64,000 nt of DNA, from positions 1 through 64,000 of the forward strand of contig NZ_JARZFX010000016.1 in NCBI RefSeq assembly GCF_036026595.1, in the 5' to 3' direction. The DNA comes from Virgibacillus_P tibetensis (GTDB lineage: Bacteria; Bacillota; Bacilli; Bacillales; Amphibacillaceae). The notes under the pieces were generated by a model. That model did not search any database. It was not told where the DNA came from and saw nothing but the letters and a program-made list of their open reading frames with translations. Shown here piece after piece: positions 8,305 through 16,765 of the stretch; position 1 is the stretch's first letter; each line of letters opens with the position of its first letter. A program made the position numbers and the translations under genes.

Positions 8305-9988
8305 ATTCAATCACCAAGCTATCTAAATTACGTTCAATTTTCTTTTCTATTACTTTTGCTTCATCATTCAGTAGTTTAAACTCATCATTTAATCCTGCTA
8401 AATTTGCTTTAAACTCCTCTGCTGTCATTCCATCATCTTCAATAACAACCCCTACGTACCTTCCCGGGTTTAACGAATAATCTTGGTCAATAATTCCGTC
8501 TTCTCCTTCTAGGTTTGCTACTTTGCATAGGCCGATAACATCTTGATACTTTCCATTAGGGAATCGTTCTAGTAACCAATCAATTTGCTTTTGGAAATAT
8601 TCTTTTTCTTCTCCTGCTTCTGCTCGATCCCTACTATCTTCATACTCTTTTATTAATTCATAAAAGCTTGCAGAATCTCCTTCATATAAACGCGTAATGA
8701 TAGATAGATTCTTTATTTGTTCATCGGAGAACTCTCTAAAAGTTCGATTTACTTGTGTAAATGTATTTCGGGTATCGATAAATAATATTTCATCTTTCTT
8801 TTTTTGTTGTTTATCAAAGAACCATAGTGTAGCAGGTAGCGTTACCGTACTAAACATATTCGAAGGAAGGGAAACCATTTGTGAGATTACACCATCTTCT
8901 ATTAAACTTTTTCGAATCTCTTTTTCACTATGTCCTGCATCTGAAGCTGAGTTCGCCATAACAAGTCCAGCTCTTCCTGTTTTATTTAATGCAGTTGCAA
9001 ATTGATTAATCCATAAATAGTTAGCATTAGGTACTGTTGGTTTTTTTCCCTTTGTTTGAGGAACACCATATGTATTAAACCTCTTTTGGTCTTTTACTAG
9101 GTCTAATTCAACATTGTCCACATTAAAAGGAGGATTAGCTAACACATAATCAAAGTTACCAAAAGAATCATAGGGGTCGGCATAATAAGAGTTCGCTTCC
9201 GTTATTTCTCCGCGTATATTATTTAAGAATAAATTCATTTTTGCTAACTTTACCGTTTCTCCCGTCCGTTCCACTCCGTATGCTCTTAAATTTAAAGGTG
9301 TCCCTCCATTTTTTTGTTTATGTTCATTTGCATAATGTGCTGTTTGTACAAACATTCCACCTGATCCACATGCGGGGTCTAAAACTTTCCCTTCTGAAGG
9401 CTGTAGCACTTCTACCATATAACGAACAACGCTTCTTGGTGTGTAGAATTCTCCTCCACCTTGACCTTCTGCCAATGCAAATTCACCTAGGAAGTATTCG
9501 TATACTTCACCGAATATATCATTTTCCACATCCGTTGGGATATCATGGAAGTTCCTTAATAAACGATTTAGAATTTTGTTATTATCATCTGAACTCAAGT
9601 CATGGTAACTATCTTTCGGTAATACGCCGACAAACTCGGGTGAATATTTTTCTATACCTTCCATCGCTGATTTTATTTTATTTGCAATATCTTCTTCTTC
9701 ACTAAGATTTAGTAGGTATTCGTAACGCGAATGATCAGGTAAATAAAATCCACATTTCTCAATTGCAATTTCCTCTATTTTCTTTTCACGTCTTCCGCCT
9801 TTTAAAGCATCATACTCTTCTTCTATTTCTTCTCTGTATTGTTCAAATTTACTATCCGCGAACTTTAGAAAGATTAATCCTAATACCGGTGTAGAATATG
9901 CAGATGCTTTTAAACCTGAATTAGCACGAAGATCATCTGCTACACCCCACAATTTTTTCTTTAACTCATTTATTCTATCTTGCTTCAA
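8297..9988 (-). CDS. hsdM: Type I N6-adenine DNA methyltransferase subunit HsdM
   Basis: A 563-residue gamma-class adenine methylase. The N-terminal helical HsdM domain (LWGVADDLRA...) precedes the S-adenosylmethionine site DPACGSGGMF at 204-213 and the catalytic NPPF at 285-288. Two HsdM subunits and one HsdS form the modification enzyme that protects host DNA. It is the first gene of hsdM-hsdS-hsdR, all tightly spaced. The complete length and motifs imply an active enzyme. Confidence 0.95.
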   Translation of the reverse strand: MKQDRINELKKKLWGVADDLRANSGLKASAYSTPVLGLIFLKFADSKFEQYREEIEEEYDALKGGRREKKIEEIAIEKCGFYLPDHSRYEYLLNLSEEEDIANKIKSAMEGIEKYSPEFVGVLPKDSYHDLSSDDNNKILNRLLRNFHDIPTDVENDIFGEVYEYFLGEFALAEGQGGGEFYTPRSVVRYMVEVLQPSEGKVLDPACGSGGMFVQTAHYANEHKQKNGGTPLNLRAYGVERTGETVKLAKMNLFLNNIRGEITEANSYYADPYDSFGNFDYVLANPPFNVDNVELDLVKDQKRFNTYGVPQTKGKKPTVPNANYLWINQFATALNKTGRAGLVMANSASDAGHSEKEIRKSLIEDGVISQMVSLPSNMFSTVTLPATLWFFDKQQKKKDEILFIDTRNTFTQVNRTFREFSDEQIKNLSIITRLYEGDSASFYELIKEYEDSRDRAEAGEEKEYFQKQIDWLLERFPNGKYQDVIGLCKVANLEGEDGIIDQDYSLNPGRYVGVVIEDDGMTAEEFKANLAGLNDEFKLLNDEAKVIEKKIERNLDSLVIEYE

Positions 9989-10065
9989 TTCAATTTCCCC
10001 CTATAAGATAACAACAATACAAATAATAATTCTTACTAAAATTTATAGTTCATAATGAATTATTT

Positions 10066-10093
10066 ATTTTATCAAACTATTTATTTATCTGAA
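10066..10093 (-). promoter_or_regulatory. Candidate promoter for hsdMSR
   Basis: TTCAGA and TAAAAT on the minus strand, 16 bases apart, about 75 bases before the hsdM start. AT-richness makes chance matches likely. Confidence 0.3.
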
Positions 10094-10125
10094 CAAATCA
10101 TTTTCATGTAGCTCCAAAAGGTCTA

Positions 10126-10152
10126 CTTGATTTACAATTGCTACGTTTTGAA
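10126..10152 (+). repeat. Degenerate att-like sequence
   Basis: CTTGAT...ACAA...TTG..TACGTTTTGA follows the same order of blocks as the right end of the island (14132-14165), with the distance from CTTGAT to ACGTTTTG shortened from 24 to 17 bases. It may be an old element boundary or chance. Confidence 0.25.
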
Positions 10153-10250
10153 AGTATAGCCTAAAGTATTGGGTCTTTTTCATTATTCCATATCTTATCT
10201 TTCTATTTATATTCTATCATATAAAGGACTTGCTCAATTATATTTTGAAG

Positions 10251-10277
10251 AAAAAAAGGGAGTTGTTTCTCCCTTTT
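10251..10277 (-). terminator. Terminator behind radC
   Basis: On the minus strand AAAAGGGAG pairs with CTCCCTTTT, followed by further T residues. The stem begins in the radC stop codon. Confidence 0.75.
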
Positions 10278-10719
10278 AAATATAGCCTCTTTTTTTCAGG
10301 CTAGTAAAACTGTTATCACTATTTACTACTAAATGATCAAGCACTTCGATGCCTAATAACTTTCCAGCTTCGACTAATCTCTTTGTAACATTAATGTCTT
10401 CCATCGACGGCTTTATATCACCACTTGGATGCTGATGTGCAACAATTACACTTGCTGCGTTATTAAGTATCGTTGATTTAAACACCTCACGTGGATGAAC
10501 GAGTGAGGAATTCAACGAACCAACATGACAACGATGAACTGCGATAACATTATTTTTCGTATTTAAACACATAACAAAAAACACTTCACGATCATCACGC
10601 CCAATAAAGCGAGACGCTATCTTCGCTCCGTCCTCTGGGCTACGAATAATGTAATTAACTCCTTCTTCTGCCTCTCGAATAATTTGTTCAATGCGAACTA
10701 CTTCTAAAATGGTTTCCAT
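10276..10719 (-). CDS. radC: RadC/JAB-domain protein, short mobile-element form
   Basis: At 147 residues it covers only the C-terminal JAB1/MPN-like domain. Chromosomal RadC is usually about 220-230 residues with an N-terminal helix-hairpin-helix part, which is missing here. The metalloprotease-like motif is intact: Glu45, then HQHPSGD at 95-101, a JAMM metal site. GAGAGG stands nine bases before the ATG. Short RadC proteins are common on plasmids, integrative elements and genomic islands; their biochemical role is unsettled. Its presence supports the view of this segment as an island. Confidence 0.85.
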   Translation of the reverse strand: METILEVVRIEQIIREAEEGVNYIIRSPEDGAKIASRFIGRDDREVFFVMCLNTKNNVIAVHRCHVGSLNSSLVHPREVFKSTILNNAASVIVAHQHPSGDIKPSMEDINVTKRLVEAGKLLGIEVLDHLVVNSDNSFTSLKKRGYI

Positions 10720-11139
10720 TTAGATCAACCTCTCTATAATTTTTTTGACCTTTTTGGTCACCATATAGAGAATCTCCGCATCGATTATTGTCAAGTGGCG
10801 CAAGTAGCAAAGCTATCAAGTGATTCGTATATGTTTTGGGGAAGCCCAATGAATTAGGGTGCGTTAAAAGCGTTAATTGCTTTCTACGCACCCTTATCCT
10901 ACTTGGCTGACTCAAAACATCCGAAGAACGAAGACCCTTTACATAATCGATAATTCGTCTCTGCTTTATAGACGCAATAGGAGATTATAATTAGCCTCGA
11001 AACCCCATGCACTCCACACAAAAGGGACCCTCTCCTACCTATTCATCGTCTTAGAAAATATCGAATGTCTTTACATACGCTCCATTTCCTTTAATAAATT
11101 AGAAAGGGACCTTCCCAACCATCTTGTACTTCCAGTATT
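10720..11139. other. Intergenic region between the S8 protease gene and radC
   Basis: About 420 bases with no credible gene: a frame overlapping radC (to 10915) runs through a hairpin and has no ribosome site. Several small dyads are present, including GACC/GGTC at about 10749-10761 and the large hairpin at 10856-10894. Confidence 0.45.
10856..10894. repeat. Large imperfect hairpin
   Basis: AGGGTGCGT pairs with ACGCACCCT, and inside it AAAGC pairs with GCTTT around a seven-base loop. There is no adjacent T-run, so it is not a typical terminator. Its role is unknown. Confidence 0.55.
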
Positions 11140-13824
11140 TTAAATAACTATTTTTTGCTCTTCAGCTCCTGCAAACTTCCAGTCTCCATCTTCTTTCACA
11201 AACTTCACATGATAGATGTGGTAATAAGAATCCCCGCCGACGCCAACATCTTGGGGAGGGATTTCTTTCGTTTGTTTCAGTACAAAATGTTTGCTACCCT
11301 TCTCTAACACTTCTAAATCATATTCTGGACCGTAAAATGTTATTGTTCCTGGTGGATTCCAGTACATGGCATATTTTATATTGATGAGTGATTCCATTCC
11401 TTCTTCCGCTACAAGATGCTTCACTTTTGGATAGAGCAATTGATACAATTCTACATAGAACGGACTGTTCGGATCGACTCCGGTTTCATAAATTTTTTGC
11501 GCTTCTTCAATGCTATAATATTTCTCATACAGATGATCTATACCATCTTCTAAAAAAAATTTCTCTAACTTACTATAGTTTGCTTTCATCATATTCTTTA
11601 CTGTATCATCCTGTGATACTGCCTGTATAACAAATGGTTTAAATGAATGTTTGACAATCCCAATCTCATCATATTCCTTATCCAATGCTTTTACAGCCGC
11701 TTCTGTCATTGAATGGTAAGGTTCTATTAAGTTTTCGTATTCTCCAACATTATTTATTCCATAACCAGCTGCTAATTCTTTCTCTCCATTATCATCTAAC
11801 TTATAGTAACGCATAAACCGGATACCGTATGTTTCTGAAATTGTTCCGTCTTCGTAAATATTTAAATTCGTACGTATCCCGTTCATAAAAATCCTGACTG
11901 GTTCATTATTTTGTAAAGCATATATTTCGTAAATCTCTGCGCTCCCGTCCTCTCGGTAATCACCTAATATTAATTCAGGGAGTCCATCACCATTGATATC
12001 CCTAAATTCATAGCCGTAGGTGTCAGAAAGCCTATCGATTAAGTAACCATCTTGTGGACCCAAATCTTCCGCCATTAACCTCTCCACATCCCATTGTTCT
12101 TCAATAGCTGTTCTATAAAGCTCCATTAGATTATTATAATAAGAATAGCCATTCAAAAACGCAGTCGTATTTAACAGAGGGTATACATAGGTTTCGTCAT
12201 CTCTTTTATCTTCTACAGTATGTTCCGCACCCTTCACTAAGATATTCCTTACTTCACTTGCTCTTAACTCAGGATTATATGACCATATGAGCGCTGCTGC
12301 TCCTGATACCATAGGTGTCGCAAAGGATGTTCCTTTGACTGTCATTTGTTCATTTTTATTTTTGTTGCTGTCAACAAGCAAGTTACTCGCAGGGGCAGCA
12401 AGATCTATTGCTGCCCCATAGCTAGCCCATTTCGGTGCTTGGTAACTATCATTTCCTTTTGGTTCAGCCCCACCTACGACTATAATATGATTTTGAATAT
12501 CCTTCAATTCCGTTGCAATATTTCTTCCTATATTTGAAGCTTTATCATATGTACTTTGATTGATATTAGTAAAAACACCTGTATTTACTGCCTCTGTCGC
12601 AGTTTCGTCAGTCCACTCTTCATCTTTATCTTCATCCGTTTCATGCACAAATCTCTGTTTACCATTACCAGCTGCTTGTACAATTAAAAAATCATTATTT
12701 TTATCAGCTAGTAGACGATCTAAAATTATGATTAATTGCGCGGAAACTTCATCTTGTGAATTCTTGACGTCTTGCAAGTAACCGTTATATGTAAAAGCAC
12801 CCCTTTTCCATAAAATTGTGTTCTTCCATTTTTCTTCACTGTCAGGTGGGAATCCCCATGAATTATTGATTATTTTTACACCTTTATCAAGATTCGATTT
12901 GAGTATTGAAAAAATATAAGGTTCAGTCACACCGTTCATTGAGACATCATCACTTAATTTATCAGCATACTCGCCAATAGCATTGAAATTAATCTTTGCA
13001 ACTCCTGCCGCAACTCCTCGAAAATCATATGGATTTTTATCTTGATCTGCTACAATAAATTTAGTCACCCACCTTGCGTGACTATCAAAAATTTTCTCGT
13101 CGTTACGGTTCGTAGTCCAAAAATCTTTACCATGACTATTATCCGGAATCACATTACCTTTCAAATCAGCATCATAAACAGCATCTTTTTCTTCGCCTAA
13201 ACGACCTGTTTCCAATACGGCTACTTTAACCTCATGAAGTTTTTCTTTATGATTATCTACATATTCCCAAGTTTCGGGAGCATTAATTGCTACTGTCCAC
13301 CAATTTCCATCAACAGTAGCATTTTCTTTTGAACGGTCAAGGTCATTATCATTTAAATCGGAAATGAATGATGGCGTTGATGTATGCGCAAACTCCACTA
13401 ACTCAGTATCCTGGAAACGATTCGCAAGTTCCCTAAGAGCGCCAATTGAACTCTTTTCTACTTGAAGTTGCAGCAAATTGATTGCACCCTCTAGTTTTCC
13501 AACCACAACACCATCGACCATCTCTGCAAGTTCTTCAGCTTGACTGTCCGAAACTTCTGATGTTAGATAAATATTTAACAGATTATCATAAAAATAGATT
13601 TCCTCTTCATTATCGTAGCCAATAGCGTCATTAGAAGGGATATATACAAAATCGCCATTCTCATACGTAATTATCTTTTCTTCACTAGCAACTTCTACTT
13701 TTTCCAATATTTCTTCCGGGCTTTCCTTAGTAGATGGATTACTATTTTTTTCTTTCAAATAGAAAAAAACGCCTATACTAATGATAGCAACTAACAGTAA
13801 GGCGAGAATGTAATTTTTTCGCAA
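11140..13824 (-). CDS. Membrane-anchored subtilisin-family (S8) protease with Glu in place of the catalytic Asp
   Basis: 894 residues. An N-terminal hydrophobic segment (about 5-22) after MRKN looks like a signal anchor, so the rest should lie outside the membrane. The S8 domain covers roughly 170-545: VAVLETG at 202-207, where the usual Asp of DTG is Glu205; His249 in DSHARWV, unlike the usual HGTHVAG; the oxyanion Asn387 in AAGN; and Ser500 in GTSFATPMVSG. The C-terminal 350 residues contain a calcium-loop-like DINGDGLPE and no domain I can name. The start is a TTG with AGGAGGT eight bases upstream. It lies between the rpsI attachment site and radC, so it is island cargo. The protease family is certain; activity is not, given the altered Asp and His contexts. 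Confidence 0.85.
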   Translation of the reverse strand: MRKNYILALLLVAIISIGVFFYLKEKNSNPSTKESPEEILEKVEVASEEKIITYENGDFVYIPSNDAIGYDNEEEIYFYDNLLNIYLTSEVSDSQAEELAEMVDGVVVGKLEGAINLLQLQVEKSSIGALRELANRFQDTELVEFAHTSTPSFISDLNDNDLDRSKENATVDGNWWTVAINAPETWEYVDNHKEKLHEVKVAVLETGRLGEEKDAVYDADLKGNVIPDNSHGKDFWTTNRNDEKIFDSHARWVTKFIVADQDKNPYDFRGVAAGVAKINFNAIGEYADKLSDDVSMNGVTEPYIFSILKSNLDKGVKIINNSWGFPPDSEEKWKNTILWKRGAFTYNGYLQDVKNSQDEVSAQLIIILDRLLADKNNDFLIVQAAGNGKQRFVHETDEDKDEEWTDETATEAVNTGVFTNINQSTYDKASNIGRNIATELKDIQNHIIVVGGAEPKGNDSYQAPKWASYGAAIDLAAPASNLLVDSNKNKNEQMTVKGTSFATPMVSGAAALIWSYNPELRASEVRNILVKGAEHTVEDKRDDETYVYPLLNTTAFLNGYSYYNNLMELYRTAIEEQWDVERLMAEDLGPQDGYLIDRLSDTYGYEFRDINGDGLPELILGDYREDGSAEIYEIYALQNNEPVRIFMNGIRTNLNIYEDGTISETYGIRFMRYYKLDDNGEKELAAGYGINNVGEYENLIEPYHSMTEAAVKALDKEYDEIGIVKHSFKPFVIQAVSQDDTVKNMMKANYSKLEKFFLEDGIDHLYEKYYSIEEAQKIYETGVDPNSPFYVELYQLLYPKVKHLVAEEGMESLINIKYAMYWNPPGTITFYGPEYDLEVLEKGSKHFVLKQTKEIPPQDVGVGGDSYYHIYHVKFVKEDGDWKFAGAEEQKIVI

Positions 13825-14051
13825 TATGAAATACCTCCTGCATATTTTCCTGAAATTTGCATTAACTTGCCTTATTATATCCTTTTTATCCCAATTTCGC
13901 TATTAGTTTTCTGTATTTCTCATCGTAGGTCACGTTAACATCAAAAAGACTCGACATAAAACAATTACATACAATTAATGCCAGAAATGAAGCATGAACA
14001 AGACGAAGATGCCTTAAACTTACTAAACTCGATTTAAAGAAAAACATACAA
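13825..14051. other. Spacer between the island end and the S8 protease
   Basis: No credible gene. It provides the protease ribosome site and an isolated TATAAT-like box (in GGATATAATAAGG on the minus strand) without a good -35 partner. Confidence 0.4.
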
Positions 14052-14077
14052 AAACACCGACATTTGTGCCGGTGTTT
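14052..14077. terminator. Hairpin near the island end
   Basis: AAACACCG pairs with CGGTGTTT around a ten-base loop, with an A-run before it and TTTAAAT after it. It lies 75 bases beyond the rpsI stop and could end rplM-rpsI transcripts now that the element separates rpsI from its native downstream region. Confidence 0.5.
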
Positions 14078-14124
14078 AAATGTAATATTATGCGTTGTAT
14101 CACGACTTGTATCAAAAAATGCAT

Positions 14125-14139
14125 GCAAACCCTTGATAT
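14125..14139 (+). repeat. Arm-like repeat beside the rpsI att copy
   Basis: GCAAACCCTTGATAT matches 491-505 in 14 of 15 bases and stands on the same side of the core. Between it and the core lies a small dyad, GACAA-cat-TTGTC (14140-14152). Confidence 0.5.
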
Positions 14140-14152
14140 GACAACATTTGTC

Positions 14153-14167
14153 TTAACGTTTTGAGAA
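14153..14167 (+). repeat. Putative attachment site within the rpsI 3' end
   Basis: These 15 bases encode the last codons of rpsI (Phe-Ser-Lys-Arg-stop on the minus strand) and recur exactly at 516-530. The rpsI 3' end is a known target of integrative elements in Firmicutes. Integration keeps the gene intact because the element brings the same bases. Confidence 0.7.
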
Positions 14168-14545
14168 CTGTGGTGCACGACGTGCGCCTTTAAGACCGTA
14201 TTTCTTACGTTCTACCATACGTGAATCACGTGTTAAGTAGCCTTCACTTTTTAGTGCAGGACGGTATTCTGGATCTGCTTTTAGTAATGCACGAGCGATA
14301 CCATGACGGATCGCACCAGCTTGACCAGTAAATCCTCCACCATGTACATTTACTAGTACATCATAAGTGCCTTCTGTTTCAGTAGCTGCTAATGGTTGGT
14401 TCAGGATTAGAAGCTGTGTTTCATATGGGAAATAGGCTTTCGCCTCACGACCATTTATTAATACATTTCCAGTTCCTGGAACTAAACGTACACGAGCAGT
14501 TGATGTTTTACGACGACCTGTCCCGTAATATTGTACTTGTGCCAA
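14153..14545 (-). CDS. rpsI: 30S ribosomal protein S9
   Basis: 130 residues, the full family length, ending in the universal basic tail ...KGARRAPQFSKR that reaches the P-site tRNA. It follows rplM by 20 bases in the usual L13-S9 pair. Its 3' end doubles as the attachment site of the accessory island. Confidence 0.98.
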   Translation of the reverse strand: MAQVQYYGTGRRKTSTARVRLVPGTGNVLINGREAKAYFPYETQLLILNQPLAATETEGTYDVLVNVHGGGFTGQAGAIRHGIARALLKADPEYRPALKSEGYLTRDSRMVERKKYGLKGARRAPQFSKR

Positions 14546-14565
14546 ATTGATTTACCTCCTTTTAG

Positions 14566-15003
14566 TTACCCGCGAAGTTCATAGACTTCTGGTTTTTGTG
14601 CTTGGTGATTGTGTTCAGGACCTCTGAATACATGCAGTTTTTTGCTCATTTTACGGCCAAGTGGACCTTTAGGAAGCATACCTTTTACTGCAAGCTCAAG
14701 CATTTGCTGTGGATATTTAGTACGCATTTCATCTGCATTACGTTCTTTAATTCCACCTGTATATCCTGAGTGACGGTAGTACATTTTGTCGTTAATTTTA
14801 TTACCAGTTAACTCTATTTTTTCAGCGTTGATGATAATTATATTATCACCAGTATCAGCGTGTGGTGTGTAAGTTGGTTTGTGCTTTCCACGAAGGATCG
14901 CAGCAACCTCACTCGCTAAACGACCAAGACGTTGGCCTTCAGCATCCACAACAAGCCATTTGCGTTCGATATTCGATTCATTCGCCATGAAAGTTGTGCG
15001 CAT
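14566..15003 (-). CDS. rplM: 50S ribosomal protein L13
   Basis: 145 residues, starting MRTTFMAN as in Bacillus L13 and ending QKPEVYELRG. It binds 23S rRNA early in 50S assembly. It is the first gene of the rplM-rpsI unit, with its own strong promoter. Confidence 0.98.
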   Translation of the reverse strand: MRTTFMANESNIERKWLVVDAEGQRLGRLASEVAAILRGKHKPTYTPHADTGDNIIIINAEKIELTGNKINDKMYYRHSGYTGGIKERNADEMRTKYPQQMLELAVKGMLPKGPLGRKMSKKLHVFRGPEHNHQAQKPEVYELRG

Positions 15004-15100
15004 GATTGTTTCCCTCCAAATTTAAAATATCTCGTTATTCCTATATTTCAACATAATTAGATTCCGGGGCTAATCATGGTTTAGAAATAAATAAAATGCC
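15004..15100 (-). ncRNA. Possible L13-type mRNA leader
   Basis: The roughly 95-base untranslated leader before rplM contains a small stem (GATTAG with CTAAT around CCCCGGAAT, about 15055-15079). Bacilli carry a conserved L13 leader motif in this position. I infer it from position and cannot confirm the covariance model match by eye. Confidence 0.35.
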
Positions 15101-15107
15101 ATAGATC

Positions 15108-15137
15108 ATAATATACCATTTTAGTGGAATTTGTCAA
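15108..15137 (-). promoter_or_regulatory. Sigma-A promoter of rplM-rpsI
   Basis: Perfect TTGACA at 15137-15132 and TATTAT at 15113-15108 with an 18-base spacer (or TATATT with 16). Transcription would start near 15100. Confidence 0.75.
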
Positions 15138-15178
15138 GGGGTATACTAAGCTATTTTGCTTGTTAATGCAAATTCTTA

Positions 15179-15928
15179 CTAATCTTCTCGGTACTTTACC
15201 TCCCATAAGTAGAGTCCCTGCGGTGGAACTGTCTCCCCTACAAGTCTTCGGTCCTTATTTTCCAGCAAATTTTCTATGTCAGAGGGTTTACGTCTTTCTT
15301 GGCCAATATCCAATAAAACCCCAATGATAATTCGTACCATATTATATAAAAAACCACTACCACGAAATATAAACTCTATTTCTGATCCTCTTTCCGTACA
15401 TGAAGCTTTATAGATTGTTCTTTCTTTACTTCCTTTTGTTGTTGCCTTTGCTGAGGAAAATGTCGTAAAATCATGGGTTCCTACTAAGTAGCGACAAGCC
15501 TCCTGCATTGCTTCGATATTCAATGAATATGGAAATTGATAAAAATAGTTTCGTTTAAAAACATCTGCTTCTTTTTCATTCCAGACATAGTACCGGTATT
15601 CTTTTTCCATTACATCAAACCTTGCATGAAAGATATCTGGTACAACTTTTACTTCCTGGATGTATAAATCATCAGGCAGCAGCGTATTGAGCGCTTGCTT
15701 CCAATTAAGCACAGGTATGTCATAGGAGGAATCAAAGTGAATTACCTGTCCTTTAGCATGTACGCCTGTATCCGTACGTCCTGAAGCAATAATACGCACA
15801 TGTTCCCCTTTATGCATTTTCAGTAATGCTTTTTCCAGTGAGCCATGGATCGTACGCTTATTAGGCTGAATCTGAAACCCGGAAAATTGGGAACCATCAT
15901 AGTTAATAATGCACTTAAGTCTAACCAC
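15179..15928 (-). CDS. truA: tRNA pseudouridine(38-40) synthase TruA
   Basis: About 249 residues. The catalytic Asp is in the SGRTDTGVHA motif (about residues 52-61), and the family signature DFTTFSSA is present. It modifies uridines 38-40 of the tRNA anticodon arm. I chose the GTG at 15928 (VVRLKC...), because AAAGGGGG lies eight bases before it; the longer frame from another GTG at 15955 would place that SD sequence inside the gene. It follows ecfT by 36 bases. Confidence 0.95.
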   Translation of the reverse strand: MVRLKCIINYDGSQFSGFQIQPNKRTIHGSLEKALLKMHKGEHVRIIASGRTDTGVHAKGQVIHFDSSYDIPVLNWKQALNTLLPDDLYIQEVKVVPDIFHARFDVMEKEYRYYVWNEKEADVFKRNYFYQFPYSLNIEAMQEACRYLVGTHDFTTFSSAKATTKGSKERTIYKASCTERGSEIEFIFRGSGFLYNMVRIIIGVLLDIGQERRKPSDIENLLENKDRRLVGETVPPQGLYLWEVKYRED

Positions 15929-15964
15929 TCCGAATCCCCCTTTGCTAATCTTCACAGATCTGAT

Positions 15965-16765
15965 CTAGTAATTTCTTGTATAGAATAACCCAGCTACAAC
16001 TAATATAAACAATAGATAAATGAGTATATCACGCCTATTTATCCTTAACTCCCGAAGCTTTGTGCGGCCTTCTCCACCTTGATAGCCACGTGCCTCCATT
16101 GCCATAGCCAACTCTTCTGCACGTTTGAATGCACTAACGAAAAGGGGAACCAATAATGGAACAACAGCTTTAGCACGCTCTTTTACAGGTCCTGTTCTAA
16201 AATCAACTCCACGCGACGCTTGTGCTTTTGATATCTTTTCCGTTTCTTGCATTAATGTCGGTATAAACCGCAAGGAAATAGACATCATTAAAGCAAGCTC
16301 ATGAACCGGGAATTTGAACTTTTTTAATGGATGGAGCATATCTTCTATTGCATCAGTAATCTCAATTGGCGTCGTTGTTAATGTTAATAGGGATGTAATA
16401 AGAATAAGCAGGAAAAAGCGCATCGAGATTGCGAACCCCTGGACCACACCACCAGAATATATTTCAAAAATAGAAAACTCAAAAATGACAGTACCTTCTT
16501 TTGTTACAAATAAGTGCAGAATAAAGGTAAATATGATTAAGAACCAAACAGGTGTTAAGCCTTTTATAATAAAACGTATTGGCACGCGTGATGCAATTAC
16601 GCTAGCTGCTGCGAATGCTGTTAACGTAGCATAACTTAGTACGTTATTTGCAAAAAATACAATAAAGACGAAAAAGAATATGATCGTAATCTTCGTACGT
16701 GGGTCCAATCGATGAACCAGCGATTCTCCAGGAACATACTGACCTATTATTAACGAATTATTCAT
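15965..16765 (-). CDS. ecfT: ECF transporter transmembrane subunit EcfT
   Basis: 266 residues with several hydrophobic segments and the two coupling signatures ASRGVDF and MEARGYQGGEGR that contact the ATPase pair. It is the shared T subunit used by many vitamin- and metal-binding S subunits encoded elsewhere. The ATG at 16765 has AGGGAGG nine bases upstream, whereas the ATG at 16774 touches the same site, so the inner one is preferred. It overlaps ecfA2 by eight bases. Confidence 0.96.
   Translation of the reverse strand: MNNSLIIGQYVPGESLVHRLDPRTKITIIFFFVFIVFFANNVLSYATLTAFAAASVIASRVPIRFIIKGLTPVWFLIIFTFILHLFVTKEGTVIFEFSIFEIYSGGVVQGFAISMRFFLLILITSLLTLTTTPIEITDAIEDMLHPLKKFKFPVHELALMMSISLRFIPTLMQETEKISKAQASRGVDFRTGPVKERAKAVVPLLVPLFVSAFKRAEELAMAMEARGYQGGEGRTKLRELRINRRDILIYLLFILVVAGLFYTRNY

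Larger units (their letters stand above)
9989..10249. other. Intergenic region between radC and hsdM
   Basis: Very AT-rich and without a credible gene. It holds the hsd promoter candidate and a sequence resembling the att repeats. Confidence 0.5.

Noticed and set aside
9241..9705. 154-codon plus-strand frame inside hsdM
   Set aside because: Antisense shadow of a gene with clear methylase motifs.
10688..10915. 75-codon frame upstream of and overlapping radC
   Set aside because: It reads through the large hairpin and the radC ribosome site, with no start signal of its own.
11140..13824. S8 protease as a component of a known protease-based defence system
   Set aside because: No partner gene of such a system is adjacent; the protease has a membrane anchor and stands alone.
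13886..14128. 80-codon frame beyond rpsI
   Set aside because: Low-complexity Cys/Phe/His composition, covers the hairpin and arm-like repeat, no ribosome site.
1..14152. CRISPR array or tRNA target in the accessory region
   Set aside because: No regularly spaced repeats and no tRNA-like sequence were found; the direct repeats belong to the rpsI 3' end.
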